Shown one piece after another: positions 5,559 through 8,024 of a stretch of 8,024 nucleotides of DNA (position 1 is the stretch's first letter; every line of letters begins with the position of its first letter). The notes below the pieces were generated by a model. It was not told the DNA's origin, did no database searches, and worked only from the letters and a program-made list of their open reading frames with translations. This DNA comes from Calditrichia bacterium (GTDB lineage: Bacteria > Calditrichota > Calditrichia > RBG-13-44-9 > J042), in NCBI GenBank assembly GCA_030430345.1, contig JAUIFT010000077.1, positions 1 to 8,024 of the forward strand. Reading direction: 5' to 3'. The position numbers were made by a program, and so were the translations under genes.

Positions 5559-5796
5559 GGGAAAAGCGGAAAGAGCGCTGTTCCCCAAATGGATGATGCG
5601 TGCGCAAATGCTGGTGGGATTATCTGCCTTGCTTATAAGCTTATGCGGACTTTTCATTACTGTCTATGAAGCCAGTTTAATCGCCAGTCTTAACACGCCG
5701 CCACCTGGCCGTGCGGGGAAGTGGGCGCTTCTCTGGAGGAGCAATAATAGCGGCGAAGTGACGAACTGCGATACCGCGAAAAGAAGTAAAATTTAG
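5555..5796 (+). pseudogene. Truncated N-terminus of a membrane-anchored protein
   Basis: A transmembrane helix of clear quality (M-L-V-G-L-S-A-L-L-I-S-L-C-G-L-F-I-T-V-Y, about 5608-5667) is followed by E-A-S-L-I. This resembles small proteins I remember that have an N-terminal anchor, then '(Y)E-A-S-L-M-R-x-Q-Q' and a periplasmic or cytoplasmic domain. Here the similarity ends after about residue 30, and the rest (to the TAG at 5794-5796) is low-quality sequence. The in-frame ATGs are at 5593 and 5596 and give 67 or 66 residues. Alternatively, the ATG at 5555, overlapping the previous stop as ATGA, starts a basic peptide (M-R-E-K-R-K-E-R-C) that stops at 5594-5596. Adding one base in the TTCCCC run near 5581-5586 would join that basic N-terminus to the helix, giving a normal positive-inside anchor. 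So the gene appears frameshifted as well as 3'-truncated. Confidence 0.45.
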
Positions 5797-5832
5797 TAAT
5801 TCCTGGAAATTCTGTGCTGCACCGGCAAATAG

Positions 5833-6738
5833 CTATTTCTCTTTTCTCGGAATTTCCTCTTCAAAACTCCGGATAAAATCATCGATATATTTTTTCTGCT
5901 TATCCCCCTCACGAATGACTAAATAATGGGTTCGCTTTAGACCATTTTTGCCAATCTTTTTAAATACCAGGTCTTCCGAAATTTTAAAGGAGTGCAGTGC
6001 CCAGCGGGGCATGCAAGTAATCCCCATATTGGCATTGACCAACTCCAGGGCCAGCTCGGTAAACGGCACCGCGATAACTTTTTCCGGCATGGCATTATTA
6101 TTCGGCTTCAGAAAATGCTCGTATACCGTAACCGTTTCCAGGGGGTAGGAGTGAATTATTAACTGCACCCCGGAGAAATCGGCGGCGTTGAGAAATTCCC
6201 GGTTGCCGAGGGGATGTTCCTTATGCATGATTGCAAATACTTCATCCTGAAAAATTTCCAGCGCCATTAGCTGATCTGTCTGCGGTGGCGTACTAACGAT
6301 CGCAACGTCGATATCATTTGCCAGCAATTTCGTGATCGGTTGATGGGTAGCGTCCATGACCAGTTCAATATCAATCTCCGGATAAAGCGCTGCCATTTTT
6401 TGAATGAAGTTCGGCAGTCCCTGGTAAAAAGAGTAACATTCGGTGCTAAGGCGAATGGTGCCGCGCGAGCCTTCGCGAATTTCCCGGATATTGCTAAACC
6501 CATCTGCCAGCGTATCAAGGAGGCGATTGGCCATTTTATACAGTTCAGCGCCTTCTTCGGTTAACTGCCAGTTATTCCGGGATCGGTGAAAAACCTTGAA
6601 TCCTAATCTTTCCTCTAATTCCCGTAACTGATGGCTGAGCGCCGATTGCGTCAGGAACAAACGTTCCGAGGAACTGGCAAGGTTGCCTTCCTCAACAATC
6701 GTTTTTATCAATCTGAAATACTTCAATTCCATGGTCAT
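5833..6738 (-). CDS. LysR-type transcriptional regulator, MetR-like
   Basis: This is a 301-residue LysR-family regulator. Residues 4-62 form the winged helix-turn-helix; the recognition segment is T30-Q-S-A-L-S-H-Q-L-R-E-L-E-E-R-L-G46, and L-T-E-E-G follows. Residues about 92-290 form the effector-binding domain. Several stretches resemble E. coli MetR: S-T-E-C-Y-S near 98-103 (MetR has A-I-E-C-H-S), I-Y/H-S-Y-P near the middle, H-F-L-K-P (MetR H-F-L-Q-P), and N-M-G-I-T-C-M-P-R-W (MetR R-M-G-I-A-A-L-P-H-W). MetR controls methionine-pathway genes with homocysteine as co-effector; whether this protein senses homocysteine is inference. GAGG (6746-6749) seven bases before the ATG at 6738 supports this start over the ATG two codons later. 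It is divergent from the rhodanese/cyclotransferase operon, the usual LysR layout, and a MetR-consensus site lies 30 bp upstream, suggesting autoregulation. Confidence 0.92.
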   Translation of the reverse strand: MTMELKYFRLIKTIVEEGNLASSSERLFLTQSALSHQLRELEERLGFKVFHRSRNNWQLTEEGAELYKMANRLLDTLADGFSNIREIREGSRGTIRLSTECYSFYQGLPNFIQKMAALYPEIDIELVMDATHQPITKLLANDIDVAIVSTPPQTDQLMALEIFQDEVFAIMHKEHPLGNREFLNAADFSGVQLIIHSYPLETVTVYEHFLKPNNNAMPEKVIAVPFTELALELVNANMGITCMPRWALHSFKISEDLVFKKIGKNGLKRTHYLVIREGDKQKKYIDDFIRSFEEEIPRKEK

Positions 6739-6768
6739 AAATGTACCTCATCATCGCGAAAGTCAATC

Positions 6769-6781
6769 TGAAAAATATTCA
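6769..6781. promoter_or_regulatory. Predicted MetR-like operator (TGAA-N5-TTCA)
   Basis: TGAAAAATATTCA matches the published E. coli MetR consensus TGAA-NN(A/T)NN-TTCA at every defined position, and also the general LysR T-N11-A rule (T6769, A6781). It lies 30 bp before the start of the MetR-like gene. A second dyad, GAACAATTC (6794-6802), sits within another T-N11-A frame (T6791, A6803); the two centres are 23 bp apart, about two helical turns. This pairing is what a LysR tetramer usually contacts. The link to the neighbouring regulator is inference. Confidence 0.55.
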
Positions 6782-6894
6782 ACTAAAGACTTAGAACAAT
6801 TCAGCTTATTTCCCGGAAAACTTCTGTATGTTTAAATAAAAGCGAATGAATGTCTCGTTGCTCGTTCTTCGAACAACGATTCACCAAAAGAATT

Positions 6895-6900
6895 TATAAT
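6895..6900 (+). promoter_or_regulatory. Candidate -10 box for the rhodanese operon
   Basis: TATAAT is a perfect sigma-70 type -10 hexamer in the right direction, about 175 bases before the rhodanese start. No good -35 lies 16-18 bases upstream (AACAAC region), which would suit an activator-dependent promoter. The bulged dyad at 6847-6883 covers the -35 zone. If used, transcription would begin inside the 48-codon open frame, arguing against that frame being a gene. The hexamer could also be chance in AT-rich DNA. Confidence 0.3.
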
Positions 6901-7074
6901 ACAGTCTGCCAGGCAGCCTATGCCTTTGCAGCGAAAACCGGATGTATTCAAAGCTACGAGCGCACTTTCCTGAAGTCCGCTACAACAAATAAATAAATTG
7001 AAATGATCCAGCCGCGCAGTGATGACCGCCTGGTATTAAAATGCTTACATTTAACCGAACTAAAGGAGAAAATA

Positions 7075-7467
7075 ATGAAAAAACAAATCGAATTTTACCA
7101 GCATAAATTGGCTTACGAGATGGATCCTGCCGATCTTTTCGAGGCATTTAATAATGGCGAAAATGTTGTTGCGGTGGATGCCCGCCAGTCCCATGGCTAT
7201 GAGAAGGAGCATATTCCGACAGCGATAAATCTGCCGCATCGTGAGATGACCGAAGAGAATACCCGTCATCTTGATCGCTCGAAAATTTATGTCTGCTACT
7301 GCGATGGCATCGGCTGTAACGCATCAACCCGCGGCGCTTTGAAAATGGCCCAACTGGGCTTCCAGGTAAGAGAGCTGATTGGCGGGATCGAATGGTGGAA
7401 ATTTGACGGTTATGCGACTGCAGGCGAAGTGCCGGCAAAAGGCGCGGCAATTAAATGCGCCTGTTAA
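7075..7467 (+). CDS. Single-domain rhodanese-like sulfurtransferase
   Basis: Rhodanese domains carry a persulfide on an active-site Cys and transfer sulfane sulfur to cyanide, thiols or sulfur-carrier partners. The 130-residue product has the domain signatures in order: V-V-A-V-D35-A-R37 (start of the fold, like V-D-V-R), H46-I-P-T-A-I-N52-L-P (CH2A-like 'H-I-p-g-A-x-n'), the strand K-I-Y-V-C74-Y-C76, and the active-site loop C81-N-A-S-T-R86. It continues with A-L-K-M-A-Q-L-G-F-Q-V and the closing L-I-G-G-I-E-W-W. Cys81 is the likely catalytic residue. Extra cysteines at 74, 76 and the C-terminal C128-A-C130 are unusual and could take part in persulfide relay, redox switching or metal binding; that is inference. 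I use the ATG at 7075 because AAAGGAG (7062-7068) lies six bases upstream and the longer 154-residue frame from 7003 has no site. It is probably cotranscribed with the next gene, 27 bases downstream. Confidence 0.92.
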   Translation: MKKQIEFYQHKLAYEMDPADLFEAFNNGENVVAVDARQSHGYEKEHIPTAINLPHREMTEENTRHLDRSKIYVCYCDGIGCNASTRGALKMAQLGFQVRELIGGIEWWKFDGYATAGEVPAKGAAIKCAC

Positions 7468-7494
7468 CGATTTCATCTATCTGAGGAGAATAAT

Positions 7495-7905
7495 ATGCAA
7501 TCCGTTTTTTTCTATGGTTTGTTTATGGACGAAGCCCTGTTGAGAGAAAAGGGGGTGAATCCTTCTAAACCGATTATCGCCTTTGTGGATGGGTTCGGAT
7601 TACGAATTGGCACGCGCGCAACGCTGATCAAATCCAAGAATGAACGTGCTTATGGTTTAATTATGCCGCTAAGCGATGAGGAACTGAGCATTCTTTACGG
7701 TGAGGAAAGCGTTGCTGATTACATCCCTGAAAGTATCACTGCTATTACCGAAACCGGGGAAGCTGTCGGTGTAATCTGTTACAACCTGCCATTAGAGAAA
7801 TTATCCGGCCAAAATGAACAGTATGCAAAATCGCTTGCGAAAGTCGCTGAAAAGGCTGGATTACCATTGGACTATATCAGTGAGATCGAGCAGTGGATCG
7901 CTTGA
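7495..7905 (+). CDS. Gamma-glutamylcyclotransferase-like (AIG2-like) protein
   Basis: GGCT-fold enzymes convert gamma-glutamyl amino acids or peptides to 5-oxoproline, as in glutathione turnover, or cyclise gamma-glutamylamines. The 136-residue protein starts V-F-F-Y7-G8-L-F-M-D, the substrate-binding Y-G loop. It then shows G-F-x-L-R-I-G-x-R-A-T-L (33-44), A-Y-G-L-I-M-P-L-S (52-60), E-E-L-S-I-L-Y-G-E70-E71-S-V-A-D-Y (62-76), and C-Y-N-L-P (95-99). Glu71 lies where family members place the catalytic acid ('L-D-x-x-E'); Glu70 is the alternative. The C-terminal third is helical, ending G-L-P-x-x-Y-I-x-x-I. GAGGAGA (7483-7489) five bases before the ATG is a strong ribosome binding site. Following a rhodanese within 27 bases and facing a MetR-like regulator, it may act on a gamma-glutamyl thiol or sulfur amino acid; the true substrate is unknown. 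Confidence 0.82.
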   Translation: MQSVFFYGLFMDEALLREKGVNPSKPIIAFVDGFGLRIGTRATLIKSKNERAYGLIMPLSDEELSILYGEESVADYIPESITAITETGEAVGVICYNLPLEKLSGQNEQYAKSLAKVAEKAGLPLDYISEIEQWIA

Positions 7906-7925
7906 GAGAATAACCACTCAACCGA

Positions 7926-7962
7926 TTCCCTTCGTCCCCATTCCGGAATGCCGGGGTGGGAA
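7926..7962. terminator. Hairpin after the cyclotransferase gene, possible bidirectional terminator
   Basis: TTCCC (7926-7930) pairs with GGGAA (7958-7962), CCCC (7936-7939) with GGGG (7953-7956), and the interior contains the palindrome ATTCCGGAAT (7940-7949). No long T-run follows on either side, so termination is plausible only from its place between a plus-strand gene ending at 7905 and a probable convergent gene ending at 7985. It could equally be a REP-type repeat. Confidence 0.4.
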
Positions 7963-7984
7963 CGCATCAACATCCGACACTCAG

Positions 7985-8024
7985 TTACCCGTAGCCCTGA
8001 TCTTCAGTAATCTCAATTTCCTTC
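7985..8024 (-). CDS. Probable last codons of a convergent minus-strand gene (partial)
   Basis: Read on the minus strand, the last 40 bases give twelve codons, K-E-I-E-I-T-E-D-Q-G-Y-G, then TAA at 7987-7985. The composition is protein-like, and a hairpin just beyond the stop fits a gene end. Twelve residues are too few to name a product, and the two other minus frames also stop nearby, so chance is not excluded. Confidence 0.3.
   Translation of the reverse strand, partial: KEIEITEDQGYG

Larger units (their letters stand above)
6739..7074. other. Divergent control region, 336 bases, dyad-rich
   Basis: Besides the MetR-like site, the region holds an exact palindrome TTTCCCGGAAA (6809-6819). 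It also holds a bulged dyad at 6847-6883: TGAA, TCGTTG and TTC on the left pair with GAA, CAACGA and TTCA on the right, with TGTC and CTCG unpaired on the left arm. Between 6850 and 6996 one frame is open for 48 codons (ATG to TAA) without a ribosome binding site; its later half (Q-A-A-Y-A-F-A-A-K-T-G-C-I-Q-S-Y-E-R) looks protein-like and may be a gene scrap. The rhodanese leader from 6997 to 7061 shows nothing clear. Confidence 0.4.

Noticed and set aside
7003..7074. ATG at 7003 as the rhodanese start (24 extra residues)
   Set aside because: No ribosome binding site is present; the ATG at 7075 has AAAGGAG at ideal distance and the domain begins after it.

Overview
The window reads as chromosomal DNA of a Gram-negative bacterium of intermediate G+C. 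It has a type IV pilin with a classical class III signal peptide, an FtsX/MacB-type permease of the 'acidobacterial duplicated orphan permease' (ADOP) kind, good AAGGAGG-type ribosome binding sites, and many dispersed palindromic repeats between genes. ADOP permeases are typical of Acidobacteria, Gemmatimonadota, KSB1/Calditrichota and relatives. I therefore suspect a member of one of these or a neighbouring lineage, but the sequence does not fix the phylum.

Left part (1-2975): the 5' end of a minus-strand type IV pilin gene is divergent from a large plus-strand ADOP-like permease gene (443-2854). A REP-like palindromic element (207-317) lies between them. The permease has no ATPase next to it. 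A long inverted repeat (2916-2975) follows it.

Middle part (2976-5832): this is a worn, accessory-looking stretch. It holds a methyltransferase N-terminal scrap spliced to the C-terminal half of a GNAT acetyltransferase, an uncharacterised four-helix membrane protein, and a 458-base intergenic region with a regularly spaced array of GC-rich palindromic cores. These are followed by a VanZ-like membrane protein, a short frameshifted gene remnant, a SnoaL/NTF2-like protein, and the truncated N-terminus of a membrane-anchored protein. Three remnants within about 2.7 kb point to repeated small deletions or to sequencing indels.

Right part (5833-8024): this is a coherent module. A MetR-like LysR regulator on the minus strand is divergent from a two-gene operon encoding a single-domain rhodanese (sulfurtransferase) and a gamma-glutamylcyclotransferase-like protein. 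A 13-bp site that matches the MetR consensus TGAA-N5-TTCA exactly lies 30 bp upstream of the regulator start, with a second dyad about two helical turns away. The module suggests a locally regulated sulfur or thiol (glutathione-type) function. The window ends with a hairpin and the probable last codons of a convergent minus-strand gene.

No tRNA, rRNA, CRISPR array, insertion sequence or phage gene was recognised. The most interesting items are the MetR-like regulator/rhodanese/cyclotransferase module with its operator, and the ~50-bp-periodic palindrome array at 3948-4214.
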